Source: Hyphomicrobiales bacterium
Lineage (GTDB): Bacteria > Pseudomonadota > Alphaproteobacteria > Rhizobiales > Rhizobiaceae
Reading direction: 5' to 3'
Length of the DNA stretch: 64,000 nucleotides
NCBI GenBank assembly: GCA_900471525.1
Contig: UCEZ01000030.1
Span: forward strand, 62,001 to 126,000
Both the position numbers and the translations under genes were made by a program. Below the pieces are notes generated by a model. The model made no database searches. It worked only from the letters and a program-made list of their open reading frames with translations, and had not been told where the DNA came from. This document shows positions 18,863-28,129 of the stretch, in pieces. The first letter of the stretch is position 1; each line of letters begins with the position of its first letter.

Positions 18863-19057
18863 ATGCGCAAGGCTTTCGTGATCGCGGTCAGGTGTATCTG
18901 GGTGTTTTCGGTCGTCGTAACCGGAATTGCCTTCGGCGCGCTATATGGTTGGGAGCAACATGGATTGGTGGGAGCGATAGCCCTCGGTTTTGTTGGCCTG
19001 GTCGTCAGCGCGTTCATCGCAAGCTCACCCGCATTGCTTCTGCAATTCCTGCCGTGA
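18863..19057 (+). CDS. Small two-helix membrane protein
   Basis: 64 residues with two hydrophobic helices: residues 5-25 (VIAVRCIWVFSVVVTGIAF) and 35-60 (LVGAIALGFVGLVVSAFIA). ATG 18863 has GGAAAG at good spacing, which favours it over a TTG at 18788 in the same frame. No family recognised; it lies after the repeat that follows glyS. Confidence 0.55.
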   Translation: MRKAFVIAVRCIWVFSVVVTGIAFGALYGWEQHGLVGAIALGFVGLVVSAFIASSPALLLQFLP

Positions 19058-19182
19058 ACACTTGAAGGAAATGCCGCCAAGCCTGATAGTCGGTTGGCGT
19101 TTTCAACGCTATCCGTCCAAGGCCGTCATTCGCAGAGCCTATAAGCGAACACTCACGTGAACCTGCTTCGGCCGCCCCCTCA

Positions 19183-19776
19183 TCAATCCTCTTCCAACCT
19201 CAACCGTTCGAGCAGCATGCGAAAACCCTGCACCGCCCGTTTGGATGTCTCCTGCGGGTCTTCGGAGTTGGCAATCCACAGGGCGGCGTGGCTGCTGGCG
19301 CCGTTGATCATGCGCGCCGTCGCCTCCTCGTCGACATCGATAATCAGGCCGTCCTGCCTCAGTTCATGGAGACTTTTTCTGATGGCTGCAATGCAGCCGT
19401 TGGTGCTTGGCCACTGGGATATGTCGCCGAGGACCGCAGGACCGTCCCGGAACATGATCCGCTGGATCTCCGGCTCAACCGCCATCTCGATATAGGTCGC
19501 GCACTCGTCCACGAACCCGTCCCAGCGTGTCGGCGCACTGGCGGAAACCTTGTGCAATCGCGCCGTCATCTCTGCGTCGATCTCCTGGATGACTGCCTGG
19601 AACAATCCCTTCTTGTCGCCGAAATGGTGATAAAGCGCACCACGGGTGAGGCCCGCCGCCGCCGTGAAATCATCCATTGAGGATTGCGCGTACCCAACGG
19701 TTCCGAAGGCGTGCCGGGCGGCCGCAAGCAGCTTGGCGCGTGTTTCGGCGATCATTTCCGGACGCGGTTTGATCAT
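19183..19776 (-). CDS. TetR family repressor
   Basis: 197 residues. N-terminal HTH of TetR type: LLAAARHAFGTVGYAQSSMDDFTAAAGLTRGALYHHF-like helices (within residues 15-55), closing with GALYHHFGDKKGLFQAVI. The C-terminal part is a ligand pocket and dimer domain with no recognisable effector. ATG 19776 has AGGAGA six bases upstream. The gene is divergent from an MFS exporter, and three palindromes lie between them. Such layouts are normally autoregulated and induced by a substrate of the exporter. Confidence 0.9.
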   Translation of the reverse strand: MIKPRPEMIAETRAKLLAAARHAFGTVGYAQSSMDDFTAAAGLTRGALYHHFGDKKGLFQAVIQEIDAEMTARLHKVSASAPTRWDGFVDECATYIEMAVEPEIQRIMFRDGPAVLGDISQWPSTNGCIAAIRKSLHELRQDGLIIDVDEEATARMINGASSHAALWIANSEDPQETSKRAVQGFRMLLERLRLEED

Positions 19777-19792
19777 GAATTCTCCTGAATGA

Positions 19793-19859
19793 CATACGCA
19801 GCGTATTTTATTTGACATACGCAACGTATGCAACTACCTAATGACATACGCCACGTATG
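19793..19859. promoter_or_regulatory. Triple operator for the TetR repressor
   Basis: Three copies of CATACG-N3-CGTATG: 19793-19807 (last base mismatched), 19816-19830 and 19845-19859, with start-to-start spacings of 23 and 29 bases. All lie between the TetR and MFS start codons, and one begins 17 bases from the TetR ATG. The perfect dyads, repeated three times beside a TetR gene, are strong evidence for its binding sites. Binding has not been tested. Confidence 0.8.
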
Positions 19860-19893
19860 TAAGTGGTGCGCCCGACTATGGAAGGAGCATCGG

Positions 19894-21117
19894 ATGCCTA
19901 ATCCCTACAAAGAAATATTCAGCGTGCCGGGAGCCAAAGGTTTCTCGGCGGCCGGGTTCCTTGCCCGCCTACCGATTGCCATGGCGCCGATCGGCATTGT
20001 CGCCATGCTGTCGCAGACCCGGGGCGAGTATTGGATCGCCGGCGCAGTTTCCGCGACGTTTGCGCTGACGAACGCACTCCTCGCACCACAAATCTCGCGA
20101 ATGGTCGATCGGTTCGGACAGAGCCCGGTCATCGTGCCAACCACGCTTGTCTCTGTTCTTGCCTTCATTTCCCTCATCCTTGCCTCCCACCGGGACTGGC
20201 CCGAATGGACGCTGTTCGTGTCCGCCTTTCTGGCAGCGGTCATGCCCAGCATTCCCGCAATGCTGCGGGCGCGCTGGACGGAAATTTTCCGCGATCGCCC
20301 CGAGCTCAACACCGCCTTCGCCTTTGAATCCGCAGCCGACGAGCTGGTTTACATCGCCGGAGCCTCGCTCTCGGTCGGTCTGGCGGTCGCATTGTTTCCT
20401 GAAGCCGGTATGCTCGCCAGCACCCTTTTCCTTGCTGTCGGAACCTCGGCCTTCATTCTGCAGCGGTCGACGGAGCCGGCCGTGCGTCCGGTAGAGGCAG
20501 GCACGTCGCGGACGTCGGCCATCCGCCTGCGGTCGGTGCAGATCATCACGCTGGCGCTGATCTTTGTCGGATCCATGTTCGCCACGGCGGAAGTCACCAC
20601 CGTTGCCATCACCAAGGAACTCGGACAGCCAAGCGCTGCAAGTCTTGTCATCGGCGTCTATGCGATCGGGTCCTTCGTTGTCGGGCTCATCCTCGGTGCC
20701 CTGAATTTGCGCACACCGTTGCAGCGGCAGCTGCTGATCGCCGTCAGCGTGCTTGCCATCACCGCCGTGCCCCTGCTGTTTGCCGATACGGTGGTGCTTC
20801 TGGCTCTCGCCGTCTTCCTGAGCGGCATTGCCATCTCGCCCACCTTCATCACCGCCTTTGGCCTGATCGAGCGCCGGGTCCCGGAATCCATGCTGACCGA
20901 GGGCGTCACCTGGGTCATGACCGGCATCGGAATTGGCATGGCTCTGGGGGCGTTTCTCGCGGGTTGGGTCGTCGATAATTTCGGGGCGCAAAACGGCTTC
21001 TGGCTCTCCGTGGCTGCCGGCGTGGCGGTTGTGATCACCATCGTATTGGGTCAGAAAACTCTGGGTGGCGGGAGAACGGAAACGGCCATCGGCGCGCTGC
21101 CCCAGGCGGCGGAGTAG
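19894..21117 (+). CDS. MFS exporter controlled by the divergent TetR repressor
   Basis: 407 residues with about twelve hydrophobic segments, a major-facilitator pattern and the short loop motif QISRMVDRFGQSPV between helices 2 and 3. GGAAGGAG lies just before ATG 19894. The frame upstream runs through the operators and is not coding. The N-terminal domain resembles small-molecule efflux permeases. The substrate is unknown and is likely the inducer of the repressor. Confidence 0.85.
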   Translation: MPNPYKEIFSVPGAKGFSAAGFLARLPIAMAPIGIVAMLSQTRGEYWIAGAVSATFALTNALLAPQISRMVDRFGQSPVIVPTTLVSVLAFISLILASHRDWPEWTLFVSAFLAAVMPSIPAMLRARWTEIFRDRPELNTAFAFESAADELVYIAGASLSVGLAVALFPEAGMLASTLFLAVGTSAFILQRSTEPAVRPVEAGTSRTSAIRLRSVQIITLALIFVGSMFATAEVTTVAITKELGQPSAASLVIGVYAIGSFVVGLILGALNLRTPLQRQLLIAVSVLAITAVPLLFADTVVLLALAVFLSGIAISPTFITAFGLIERRVPESMLTEGVTWVMTGIGIGMALGAFLAGWVVDNFGAQNGFWLSVAAGVAVVITIVLGQKTLGGGRTETAIGALPQAAE

Positions 21118-21303
21118 GGGAGTTAAAAGAACAGGGGGGACAGATTAGCTGACCGGTTGTTTTGTGACTGACCGGCAAAATCCCAAGGAACATGGCGCGC
21201 CGGTGGGTGAGCGCCATGACCACCGTTGTTAAAGCGGAGCAGCGGATCAGTTTCGCATCATCACCCATTCCCTCTGGAATTCGATCTAGCACCGCGTTAT
21301 CCC

Positions 21304-21807
21304 ATGCACATGACCGCAAAAATCCTCGTCAGCGCCTGTCTCATGGGCCATGCCGTTCGTTACGACGGACAGCCGAAGCCGCTTGTGCATCCGGCGCTCG
21401 ATCGCTGGCGGGAAGAGGGGCGGCTGGTGACGATCTGTCCGGAAATGTCGGCCGGCATGCAGGTGCCGCGCCTGCCGGCGGAGATCGAACCAGGAAAATC
21501 TGCCGAAGACGTTTTGTCCGGCCATGGCCGCGTGTTGGAAAGCAGCGGCGGCGATGTGACGGAAGGGTTCCGGCAGGCGGCGGAAAATGCCCTGGCACTG
21601 GCGCTTGAAACCGGCTGTCGCTTTGCGCTCCTGATTGACGGCAGCCCCTCCTGCGGCTCAGGCTTCGTCTATGATGGCCACTTTGCCGGTCGCCGCCAGC
21701 CGGGCGAGGGGGTGACGGCGGCGCTTTTGAAAGCAAACGGAATTCGGGTGTTTTCCGACAGGCAGATCGAAACGCTGGCGGCGCTGATCGGATTGGCAAA
21801 GGAGTGA
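21304..21807 (+). CDS. DUF523 family protein
   Basis: 167 residues. The pattern ILVSACLMGHAVRYDG at the N-terminus, ICPEMSAGMQVPRLP, and the Cys motif LLIDGSPSCGSGFVYDG are characteristic of DUF523 (YbbK-like) proteins. The Cys residues may bind metal, but the role is unknown. Starts at 21304 and 21310 are both possible and neither has a clear ribosome binding site. The upstream 186 bases hold no gene. Confidence 0.85.
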   Translation: MHMTAKILVSACLMGHAVRYDGQPKPLVHPALDRWREEGRLVTICPEMSAGMQVPRLPAEIEPGKSAEDVLSGHGRVLESSGGDVTEGFRQAAENALALALETGCRFALLIDGSPSCGSGFVYDGHFAGRRQPGEGVTAALLKANGIRVFSDRQIETLAALIGLAKE

Positions 21808-21812
21808 GCCGC

Positions 21813-21849
21813 AAAAAAAATTACGCCCCTGCTTCTCTCAGGGGCGTAA
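21813..21849 (-). terminator. Rho-independent terminator for the HPE1-like gene
   Basis: Stem TTACGCCCCTG / CAGGGGCGTAA (21821-21831 and 21839-21849) with a 7-base loop. On the minus strand it is followed by eight T. It lies after the stop of the minus-strand gene at 21928-22455 and converges with the DUF523 gene. Confidence 0.8.
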
Positions 21850-21927
21850 CTTCTCGCCTTGGAAGGCGAATGCCCGATCAGCCTTTCAAGCGCGGCTGGC
21901 TAGGGCAGGGACAGGGATGTTCCGGGA

Positions 21928-22455
21928 TTATTTTAGTCGAAGTTGGAAGTTTTCGAGATCAACTTCTTGTGACTGGCTGTCTTGCGGCGTTACCGCTGCC
22001 ATGCCGGCCATCGATGCAGTGGAGACCGCGCTGGTTTTCGCCGTGCTGTCGATGATGGAAAGCGTCGCCGTTGCCTCCGCTTCGGCAGGCAGGGCATCCG
22101 TTGTTGCAGCCTTGGCCAGATGTTCGGCAGGAGCGATTTTTGCCTGCGCTGCCTTGACGTCTGCTTCGGAAGCCTTGCTGATGAAGACCACCGGCGAACC
22201 GCCGAGCCAGGCTTCGGTGCGCATCAGCTTCATCTCGCCGTTGATTTCCTTCAGTTCCACCCGTTCGGTGCCGGGCGCAATTTCTGGAACGATGTAGCCG
22301 GTCTTCTTCTTGACCACCGGCGGCGGGCATTGGGCACAGGTGATTTGCGAGATGCTGCTGTTGGCATCCTGTCCCGATGCGATGGTTTCGATCGAAGACG
22401 CGCTGGCCGTGCCGGCCGCAGCCAGGCTTGCGAGTGTGAACAAAAGCGCGCGCAT
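21928..22455 (-). CDS. Secreted protein, HPE1-like (plant virulence effector-like) family
   Basis: 175 residues: a signal peptide (ALLFTLASLAAAGTASA), then a short Cys pair (TCAQCPPPVVKKK) and the conserved stretch VPEIAPGTERVELKEINGE with RTEAWLGGSPVVFISKA. I recall this as the HPE1-like family annotated in rhizobia; the effector label is historical and no host role is shown. The second half is Ala/Thr/Ser-rich. ATG 22455 is eight bases from GAGGAG; an ATG at 22461 is too close to it. A good terminator follows. Confidence 0.6.
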   Translation of the reverse strand: MRALLFTLASLAAAGTASASSIETIASGQDANSSISQITCAQCPPPVVKKKTGYIVPEIAPGTERVELKEINGEMKLMRTEAWLGGSPVVFISKASEADVKAAQAKIAPAEHLAKAATTDALPAEAEATATLSIIDSTAKTSAVSTASMAGMAAVTPQDSQSQEVDLENFQLRLK

Positions 22456-22572
22456 CGGCATTCTCCTCGATAATCCGTAAGGAGAGAATATGCGTTCTCC
22501 GTTACGTTCCCGTCAGGAGAATTGGTAAAAATTGAGTGAGTTTTTTGATCCGTTGCGCACGCCAGTCACGAG

Positions 22573-23844
22573 TCAGGCCTTCTCGCGCGCGATCGCCTGC
22601 CAGCCGATGTCACGGCGGCAGAAACCGTTGTCCCATTCGACCTGGTCAAGCGCCGTATAAGCGGCGTCTCTGGCGGCACTGACGGTACGGCCCGTGGCCG
22701 TCACGTTCAGCACGCGGCCGCCGGTTGCCACCAGCTGCCGATCCTGCAGAGCCGTTCCGGCATGAAACACCTTCGTCGCCTTATCTTCCTGCGGCAACCT
22801 GACGATTGTGGTGTTCTTTTCGTAGGTGCCCGGATAGCCCTTCGAGGCCATCACCACGGTCAACGCCGCCTCGTCGCTCCAGTCTGCCGTGATGGAGGCA
22901 AGCGTGCCGGTCGCAGCGGCATAGAGCAGCGGCAACAGGTCGCTCTTCAGCCGCATCATCAGCACCTGGCATTCCGGATCGCCGAAGCGGACATTATATT
23001 CGATCAGTTCCGGCCCCTTGGCGGTGATCATCAGCCCGGCGAACAACACGCCGGTAAATGGATGGCCGCTATCGGCCATGCCGGCGATCGTCGGCTCGAT
23101 GATCTCGCGCATCGTGCGCTCGACCATTTCCGGCGTCATCACCGGGGCAGGGGAATAGGCGCCCATGCCGCCGGTATTCGGTCCCGTGTCACCCTCACCC
23201 ACGCGCTTGTGGTCCTGCGCTGAGGCAAGTGTCAGTGCCGATGTGCCGTCGCAGAGGCAGAAGAAGCTCGCCTCCTCGCCGTCGAGATAGGCCTCGACCA
23301 CGACCTCCGCTCCGGCAGCGCCAAAGGTGCCGGAAAAACAGCTGTCCACGGCTTCAAGCGCTTCGTCGAGCGTCATCGCAACGGTGACACCCTTGCCGGC
23401 GGCAAGGCCATCAGCCTTGATGACAATCGGCGCGCCCTGTTCGCGGATGTATGCTTTTGCCGGCTCGGCGGAGGTGAAACGTTGGTAGGCGCCGGTGGGG
23501 ATATTGTATTTGGCACAGATGTCCTTGGTAAAGCCCTTGGAGCCTTCAAGCTGGGCCGCCGCCGCAGACGGGCCGAAAACGGCGATGCCGCCATCGCGCA
23601 AGGTGTTGGCAAGTCCCGCCACCAGCGGCGCTTCCGGGCCGACGACGACGAAATCGATCGCTTCCTTGCGGCAGAAGGCAAGCACCGCGCCATTGTCCTC
23701 GGTGTTGAGATCGACCAGCGTCGCTTCCTCGGCGATGCCGGGATTACCGGGAGCCGCATACAGCGCCGTCAGAAGCGGCGATTGCGCCAGTTTCCATGCC
23801 AGCGCATGTTCGCGCCCGCCCGACCCGATCAACAGAACTTTCAT
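22573..23844 (-). CDS. purD: Phosphoribosylamine--glycine ligase (GAR synthetase)
   Basis: Second step of purine synthesis: joins glycine to phosphoribosylamine with ATP. Seen: the N-terminal [31 protein letters not shown], the ATP-grasp stretch [17 protein letters not shown], and [15 protein letters not shown]. 423 residues is the normal length. It is monocistronic here. Confidence 0.97.
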   Translation of the reverse strand: MKVLLIGSGGREHALAWKLAQSPLLTALYAAPGNPGIAEEATLVDLNTEDNGAVLAFCRKEAIDFVVVGPEAPLVAGLANTLRDGGIAVFGPSAAAAQLEGSKGFTKDICAKYNIPTGAYQRFTSAEPAKAYIREQGAPIVIKADGLAAGKGVTVAMTLDEALEAVDSCFSGTFGAAGAEVVVEAYLDGEEASFFCLCDGTSALTLASAQDHKRVGEGDTGPNTGGMGAYSPAPVMTPEMVERTMREIIEPTIAGMADSGHPFTGVLFAGLMITAKGPELIEYNVRFGDPECQVLMMRLKSDLLPLLYAAATGTLASITADWSDEAALTVVMASKGYPGTYEKNTTIVRLPQEDKATKVFHAGTALQDRQLVATGGRVLNVTATGRTVSAARDAAYTALDQVEWDNGFCRRDIGWQAIAREKA

Positions 23845-23940
23845 CGCCTACTCCCGCAGCCCGCAGTGTTGAGGTGCGGTTAAGACGAGGGCGGTCCAAG
23901 GTCAAGGAGAAATCGGGACTATGCCCGGATTACCGGCGGT

Positions 23941-26334
23941 TCAGAGCAGGCGGGATGATCCTGCGCGGCGCCTGTGGTTGGCGACAAGAATGCGGTCTCC
24001 GTCACGGCCGGCGATCTGTGCAGTCTGCTTCAGCGCCCAGATCGACAAGTCCGGCAACGTCAGCGGCTTGCTGATGAGGTAGCCCTGGAAGTGATCGCAG
24101 CCCGCGGCCGTCAGCATGGCGAGCTTTTCGTGACTGTCGACGCCTTCGCCGATAACTGACATCTGCTGCGCATGGCAGAGCGCGATCATTGCTTTCAGCG
24201 CCGGCAGCGATGCCTCGTTTGCAAGGTTTTCCACCAATGCCCGATCGAGCTTGATGGTGTCGGCCGTGTATTCGATGATCTGCTGCACCGAGGTATAGCC
24301 GGCGCCGAAATCGTCGATGGAGATACGGAAGCCTTTTTCGCGCAAGGTCTCGATGTTCCGGTGCAGCTGGTCGCCGAGCTTGACGGCAAAGGTTTCTGTG
24401 AGTTCGATCTCGATCGTGCGCGGGTCGAGCCCATGCTTGTCGAGGCAGGCACAGAAATAGTCGCTGATCGATTTCGAATGCAGTTCCGCCGACGAGATGT
24501 TGATGGCAAGCAGCGTCTCCTGTCCGAACAATTGCTTCAGCCGGTGATGCTCCGACATCGCCTGGTTAATCACCCACCAGTCGATTTTGTTGAACAGGCC
24601 GGAGCTTTCGGCGATCGGCACGAATTCGTCTGGCGTGATGTTGCCGAGCGTCGGCGACACCCAGCGCAGCAGCGCCTCGCAGCCGATCACCTTGCCACCG
24701 GCATCGACGATTGGCATGTAGACGAGGTGGAACTGTTCGTCGGGATCGACCAGCCGCAGCTCTTCCTGGATATGGCGAATCCGGTCACGCTTGTCCTGTA
24801 GAGCCCGGGAGAAGCGTGAGGAGCGATTTTTGCCGTTGGTTTTGGCTTGATACATGGCCGCGTCGGCATTCGAGATCAGCTCGGCAAGGTTTGTCGCATC
24901 CGTCGGGCAGATGGCGACGCCGATGCTGGCGGTGACCGGATAGTGTTTGCCGCGGACTTCAAAACCGTTGGAGAAGAGCGAAAGAATAGCGGCACACATT
25001 TCACGGATCGTACCGTCGCCTGACGCCGACCGAACAAGCACGGCGAACTCGTCGCCGGAAAGCCGCGCAAAGATCACTGGCGGCAACGCCCGGCGCGCGA
25101 CGATCGCACCGACCACGGTTTCGATCCTGAGTGCAAGTGTTTTCAAGAGATCGTCGCCGACCTCGTGGCCGTATTTGTCATTGACGAACTTGAAGTTGTC
25201 GATGTCGATGAACAGCAGGCTGCAATGCCCGCCTTCCATCCTGACCTGATGCACGACATCGGCTGCAAGCATATTGAAGTGGCCGCGATTGCTGATGCCG
25301 GTCAGCGTGTCGGTCCAGGAAGCGTGCTGCACGAGTTTCAGCACGCGCTGCGACTGGTCATGCAATTGCTTGATATTTCCCGTCAACCGGCCGATTTCGC
25401 CGGCTGCACCGGTTTCCCTGATACTGTCGTGCTCGCCGCTCATCACGGCCGTCACCTGGCGGTCGAGCACCGAGATCGGATTGGTGATGAAACGACGAAT
25501 GAGGATGATCATCAATCCGACCGAAATCAGGCTCATGGCCAACGCGCCGAGGCCGAGGCCGAGCTTCAGCTGCGCCATATGCCCGGACTTGTGTGACGGC
25601 GGAACGGCAAGCGTGACAAACAGCGATGGCGCCAGACGAACGGATGCGGAGAGTTCGCTGGAGGACTCCAAGGACGGCGTCGTATCGAAGCCGATCGCTG
25701 CTTCATATTCCTTCTGCAATGCACGCTGCATGCCGAGAAACTGGGTTGGCTCGATGGCGACCTGAACCAGCAGCGCATTCTTCTTGGCGCTCGGCAGCGG
25801 GCGGCTGAAAGTGACCGGGTCGATGAATTCCGAATAGACGATCAATGGCCGCATTTGCGGGTCGTGGAGATAGGTCCAGTCCCGCAACTGGCTGCCGCCC
25901 GTCAGACGACGGGCCAGCAAAAGCTGCGACATGCCGATCTCGGCAAAAGGATCTTCGCTGTTTTCAAAATAATAGCCTGGCGTCAGATCCGGATTGAGGA
26001 TGGTGAAGGAGATGAACATCTTCGGATCGTCGGACAACGACCGGATGCTTTGCTGCAGCCGGAGCGCGAGGGCGTTGTCGCGATAGGTCTGGTCGGTTTC
26101 CGAAACGAAAAGGCGCACGGCATTGCCTTCGAGGATCGAGTAGAGAAAGCCGCGGCTCTGGTTGACCTCGTTGCGAAAGAGGGCTGCCAGATGGTCGAGT
26201 TGCTGCGAAAGACGGGCGCGCTCCAGCGCGAACACCGAATGTCCTTGCGCGAAATAGACCGAGAGCGCGGCCAGCAGATAGCCTGCCAGCACGACCGGAA
26301 AGATCAGGAAGAAAGCGCGCTTGCCGAGTGTCAC
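23941..26334 (-). CDS. Membrane GGDEF-EAL protein (c-di-GMP synthesis/degradation), coupled to a periplasmic binding protein
   Basis: 797 residues. One transmembrane helix near residues 8-27, a periplasmic domain to about 255, a second helix (LGLGALAMSLISVGLMIILI), a HAMP-like linker, then GGDEF with the signature SGDEF (RLSGDEFAVLV) and no RxxD inhibitory site. A full EAL domain follows: EALLRW, IEIELTETFAV, DDFGAGYTS, IKLDRALV and GEGVDS. The EAL catalytic residues look complete and SGDEF is an active variant in some proteins, so it may be bifunctional. Its ATG overlaps the stop of the PotD-like gene by four bases, implying that the two products act together: bound ligand signals through the periplasmic domain. 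This matches the NspS-MbaA layout of Vibrio. Confidence 0.88.
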   Translation of the reverse strand: MTLGKRAFFLIFPVVLAGYLLAALSVYFAQGHSVFALERARLSQQLDHLAALFRNEVNQSRGFLYSILEGNAVRLFVSETDQTYRDNALALRLQQSIRSLSDDPKMFISFTILNPDLTPGYYFENSEDPFAEIGMSQLLLARRLTGGSQLRDWTYLHDPQMRPLIVYSEFIDPVTFSRPLPSAKKNALLVQVAIEPTQFLGMQRALQKEYEAAIGFDTTPSLESSSELSASVRLAPSLFVTLAVPPSHKSGHMAQLKLGLGLGALAMSLISVGLMIILIRRFITNPISVLDRQVTAVMSGEHDSIRETGAAGEIGRLTGNIKQLHDQSQRVLKLVQHASWTDTLTGISNRGHFNMLAADVVHQVRMEGGHCSLLFIDIDNFKFVNDKYGHEVGDDLLKTLALRIETVVGAIVARRALPPVIFARLSGDEFAVLVRSASGDGTIREMCAAILSLFSNGFEVRGKHYPVTASIGVAICPTDATNLAELISNADAAMYQAKTNGKNRSSRFSRALQDKRDRIRHIQEELRLVDPDEQFHLVYMPIVDAGGKVIGCEALLRWVSPTLGNITPDEFVPIAESSGLFNKIDWWVINQAMSEHHRLKQLFGQETLLAINISSAELHSKSISDYFCACLDKHGLDPRTIEIELTETFAVKLGDQLHRNIETLREKGFRISIDDFGAGYTSVQQIIEYTADTIKLDRALVENLANEASLPALKAMIALCHAQQMSVIGEGVDSHEKLAMLTAAGCDHFQGYLISKPLTLPDLSIWALKQTAQIAGRDGDRILVANHRRRAGSSRLL

Positions 26335-27374
26335 TGGAAATTGGCCATCGAACTGATAATGCGCCTGCGCGTCTGGATCGACTGGACGGATAGTTCCTTC
26401 TGGTATTGGCTCTTGGCGAGAATATCGGCTGGCGGATATATTTCCTGGTCGGAGCGCATCTCGGCCGGAATGAGATCAAGCGCCTTTTCGTTGGCGGTCG
26501 GCATCGTCAACGCTTCGGCATTGGCTGCGGCACTTTCCGGCGAGCCGATGAAATCAAGCAGTTGCAGCGCAAGCGCCTTGCGCGGCGAGGCTGCCGTCAC
26601 GGCCATGCAGTCGAGCCAGGAGAACGTGCCTTCCTTCGGTACCGCATAGCGCCAGACACCGGGTGTGCCGGCCTTGTCATTGAGCACATGCTGGTCGCCG
26701 CTATAGGCGATCGCCATGTAGATATCTTTGCCGAAGTCGGGGTTCTGGATCGAGGTGATCACATAGTCGTAGGTGAGCACGAAGGGGGCCTGCTTTTTCA
26801 TGACCTCAAATGCGGCTTTCAGCGTCTCGTTGTCATTGGCGTTGATCGATTTGCCAAGCAATACCAGCGGCGCAACGAAGGCCTCGTTGTGGTCGTCATA
26901 CATGGCGATGTGCTTTTTTAGCTCCGGCGCAGGCGACATCAGGTCGTTCCAGGAGGTGGGTGTCGTCTTGACCATGTCGGAACGGTAGACGATGCCCATC
27001 GTGCCCCAGAGGTATGGGATCGCATAGCCGGCACAGCGGGCATTCCACTCGGGCTTGTAGTCGTTAAACGATGCAACGTTCTTCTCTGAGAGCGGCTCCA
27101 GGATTCCGCGCTTGCCGAACAGGTCAGCACCGTTCTCGCCGACGACGACAAGATCGATATTGCTGCTCGGGTCCGAAAGCACCTCGTCGCGCGCATCGCC
27201 GCTATCGTAGTAGATCTGGTTGACGGCAACGCCGGTCTTTTCCGTCCAGCGATCGAGGATTTTCTGGTCGATATAGGATTCCCATATCAACAGGTTCAGC
27301 GTTTCCGCGTATCCGGGCGAGGCTGCGAAAGACGCGCCAAGCACGGCGGAAACGGCAATAAACGTTTTGCGCAT
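26331..27374 (-). CDS. Periplasmic PotD-like polyamine-type binding protein
   Basis: 347 residues with a signal peptide (MRKTFIAVSAVLGASFAASPGYA) and an ABC solute-binding protein fold of PotD/PotF type: LNLLIWESYIDQKILDRWTE, PYLWGTMGIVYR, KDIYMAIAYSGDQ and a late PTANEKALDLIP. No permease or ATPase gene is near; instead it is coupled by ATGA overlap to a membrane GGDEF-EAL gene. So it probably serves as a sensor rather than an importer. The ligand could be a polyamine, but pocket residues have not been checked. Confidence 0.85.
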   Translation of the reverse strand: MRKTFIAVSAVLGASFAASPGYAETLNLLIWESYIDQKILDRWTEKTGVAVNQIYYDSGDARDEVLSDPSSNIDLVVVGENGADLFGKRGILEPLSEKNVASFNDYKPEWNARCAGYAIPYLWGTMGIVYRSDMVKTTPTSWNDLMSPAPELKKHIAMYDDHNEAFVAPLVLLGKSINANDNETLKAAFEVMKKQAPFVLTYDYVITSIQNPDFGKDIYMAIAYSGDQHVLNDKAGTPGVWRYAVPKEGTFSWLDCMAVTAASPRKALALQLLDFIGSPESAAANAEALTMPTANEKALDLIPAEMRSDQEIYPPADILAKSQYQKELSVQSIQTRRRIISSMANFQ

Positions 27375-27698
27375 CGAAATAACCCCGGTAGCCCCCGAGG
27401 TGAACCTTAGCGCGCAATGCTTGATGAATACTTACAAGGAGATGCGCCGGGTTGCGATGGCTCCGAATGTCCAGGCACAGTGAAAGACTTGCTGCGCGCT
27501 GGCACGTTCGTGGTCAAGGCGCGCCGTGAGATGCGGCAAAGTTTATTCGGATTTAGTGGCGTCTGGTCTCAACAACGCGGCTGCGCATGGATGAAACTTG
27601 TATCGAGTTCCCCGGGGTGCGGCACCATGGCATGAGTCCGAGGCTCGAAATCCGCACCGATTGATGCCAATCATGCGCGTCTTCGAGGAGGAATTGCT
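27375..27698. other. Intergenic region, no gene seen
   Basis: 324 bases between two divergent genes (the PotD-like gene and the CopD-like gene). It should contain both promoters. A 72-codon frame at 27417-27635 has no ribosome binding site or family pattern. Confidence 0.5.
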
Positions 27699-28127
27699 GT
27701 GAGCTATCTGATGTTCAAATCCCTGCATATAGCGTCCGTCATCACGTGGATGGGCGGGATGGTGCTTTTGTCGGTGGCTTTGCTATGGCTGTGTCGCGGG
27801 GAGGGGCCGCGTAGCGAGCGGGAAACGGCTCTGGTCGCGGCCATCAAACGCTGGGATAGCCGCGTGACGTCGCCGGCCATGGGCTTGGCATGGTTATTCG
27901 GCATCGTCATTGCTGTACAGGGCGACTGGTTCAGTCAGCCCTGGCTGCACGCCAAGCTCGCCTTAGTCGTCGCGCTCTCGGCATTGCATGGAAACCTGTC
28001 GGCAAGCCTGCGTCGTCTGCAGACCGATCCGGCCCGAGAGCCGCCCGGCTACCTGGCGTATGCCGGGCTTTTCACCCTTGCGGCGATGCTTGGGATCGTC
28101 CTTCTGGTCGTTCTCAAGCCGTTCTGA
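27699..28127 (+). CDS. CopD-like small integral membrane protein
   Basis: 142 residues, GTG start with GAGGAGG upstream. Four hydrophobic segments, with His in the first (FKSLHIASVITWMGGMVLL) and HAKLALVVALSALHG in the third. These histidines and the WxGGM pattern resemble the CopD/HemJ-like families, which bind heme or copper. Assignment to one of these is not certain. It ends two bases before the stop of the convergent MFS gene. Confidence 0.65.
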   Translation: MSYLMFKSLHIASVITWMGGMVLLSVALLWLCRGEGPRSERETALVAAIKRWDSRVTSPAMGLAWLFGIVIAVQGDWFSQPWLHAKLALVVALSALHGNLSASLRRLQTDPAREPPGYLAYAGLFTLAAMLGIVLLVVLKPF

Positions 28128-28129
28128 TC

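Noticed and set aside
21118..21303. Insertion-sequence remnant near the MFS exporter
   Set aside because: The minus-strand frame (THRRAMFLGILP) hints at a degenerate element, but no inverted repeats or transposase motif can be seen.
27417..27635. A 72-codon frame between the PotD-like and CopD-like genes
   Set aside because: No ribosome binding site and no recognisable sequence; it lies where promoters are expected.
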